Positions 6,079-6,673 of a DNA stretch of 6,673 nucleotides are shown piece after piece; the stretch's first letter is position 1; the number at the start of each line of letters is the position of its first letter. Below the pieces are notes generated by a model. The model searched no databases, was not told where the DNA came from, and saw only the letters and a program-made list of their open reading frames with translations. A program made the position numbers and the translations under genes. Origin of the DNA: Hyphomonadaceae bacterium (GTDB taxonomy: Bacteria; Pseudomonadota; Alphaproteobacteria; Caulobacterales; Aquidulcibacteraceae). The stretch spans positions 1 through 6,673 of the forward strand of contig JAEUMU010000144.1 in the NCBI GenBank assembly GCA_016791325.1, given 5' to 3'.

Positions 6079-6673
6079 AGTTCCGGAAGAAGAGCCAGCT
6101 CACGGTTGGCCGCGCCCAATCGATGACACGCCGGCCGAGCCATTTCATATAGCTCGGCTTGAACACCCCCAAGCTCCACAGCCAGCCGTTTACGCGTCCG
6201 ATCGTGTGTTCGCGATGAAACCACATGCCGTGATACTGGTATCCCATCGGGCAGCGCGCGCACGGCGGCAGCACTTTGTCCGAGTTCACCGTGCGGCGGA
6301 AGAGCTTGGCGGTGGCGCCGTTCCACACATCTTGGAAGTTCTGCGTATTGAGATTGCCCAGCGCGTACCGCTCCTGGCTCGGCCCGGTGGCGATGCAGCA
6401 CACGTCCATGCGGCCGTCGACCGTGAAATTGTGCAGATCGCTCCAGGGCTTGTGGCAGAAGTATTTGCGCTTGCGGCCGCCTGCATCTTCCAGCGCGATG
6501 AGGCGTGGGGGGGAAAGATCGATCGGCGCCGGCGCTGCTTCAACGGCTGGCGCATACTGCTTGGGCGGTGAAGATGGCTCCAGCGCCAGAGGCGCGGTGT
6601 CGGTTTCGGCGACCTCTTCGGTTTCCATTCGGATGCTGGTGAAATCGATGTGCGCTTCTAGGAGGCCATCATC
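6071..6673 (-). CDS. Radical SAM protein, C-terminal SPASM-like domain (cut by right window edge)
   Basis: The visible C-terminal 200 codons end in TAA at 6071. Counted from the first in-window Met (6628), the cysteines are C58 in YFCHKPWSDLHNF, C77-C78 in DGRMDVCCIATG, and C123/C126 in PPCARCPMG. LGNLNTQNFQDVWNG lies between (90-104). This C-PW-L...DG-V-CC...GN...WN...C-x2-C layout is that of SPASM-type domains, which bind an auxiliary Fe-S cluster in radical SAM enzymes. The radical SAM CxxxCxxC core is not in the window. The frame stays open through 6673 with no stop and no earlier start, and residues 9-41 are a Pro/Ala/Glu-rich linker, so the ATG at 6628 is probably internal and the catalytic half lies to the right. 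The tail (130-185) is rich in Trp, Phe and Arg. Substrate is unknown: it could modify a peptide or take part in surface-glycan chemistry like its neighbours. A stand-alone short SPASM protein starting at 6628 is less likely. Confidence 0.78.
   Translation of the reverse strand, partial: DDGLLEAHIDFTSIRMETEEVAETDTAPLALEPSSPPKQYAPAVEAAPAPIDLSPPRLIALEDAGGRKRKYFCHKPWSDLHNFTVDGRMDVCCIATGPSQERYALGNLNTQNFQDVWNGATAKLFRRTVNSDKVLPPCARCPMGYQYHGMWFHREHTIGRVNGWLWSLGVFKPSYMKWLGRRVIDWARPTVSWLFFRNFK

Overview
The window looks like chromosomal DNA of a GC-rich alphaproteobacterium. The evidence is the very strong G/C third-position bias, which leaves long open frames antisense to almost every gene, and a DUF2793 protein, a family found mainly in alphaproteobacteria. 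A Caulobacterales/Hyphomonadaceae-like host is a guess from overall feel. There are no RNA genes, transposases, CRISPR repeats or integrase scars.

Layout, left to right. (1) Positions 1-492, minus strand: the N-terminal part of an S-methyl-5'-thioadenosine phosphorylase (mtnP), cut by the left edge. (2) 511-1273, minus: a DUF2793 protein with a C1q-like C-terminal beta-sandwich, broken by an apparent one-base insertion in a GGG run at 795-797. (3) 1319-2458, minus: a GT4-type glycosyltransferase. (4) 2455-4437, minus: a full-length glutamine-dependent asparagine synthetase (AsnB family) with both active sites, joined to the glycosyltransferase by a 4-base GTGA overlap. (5) 4438-4527: a 90-bp divergent intergenic region. 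(6) 4528-6078, plus: a second GT4-type glycosyltransferase with an unrecognised N-terminal extension of about 130 residues. (7) 6071-6673, minus: the C-terminal SPASM-like cysteine region of a probable radical SAM protein that runs off the right edge, converging on gene 6 with an 8-bp overlap.

The minus-strand set asnB > glycosyltransferase > DUF2793 > mtnP is tightly spaced (4-bp overlap, 45-bp gap, 18-bp gap) and is probably one transcript starting in the 4438-4527 region, from which the second glycosyltransferase is read the other way. Two glycosyltransferases, an AsnB-type amidotransferase and a SPASM protein together resemble an edge of a cell-surface polysaccharide or glycoconjugate locus. 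In such loci AsnB homologues sometimes amidate a sugar acid or other carboxylate rather than making free asparagine; that role here is inference. mtnP is a methionine-salvage housekeeping gene and may only share the transcript.

The items most worth checking are the DUF2793 frameshift, the inverted repeat that fills the gap before that gene and covers its start region, the unexplained N-terminal extension of the second glycosyltransferase with its repeats and hairpins, and the variant motif in the AsnB synthetase site. I did not find a clear novel system.
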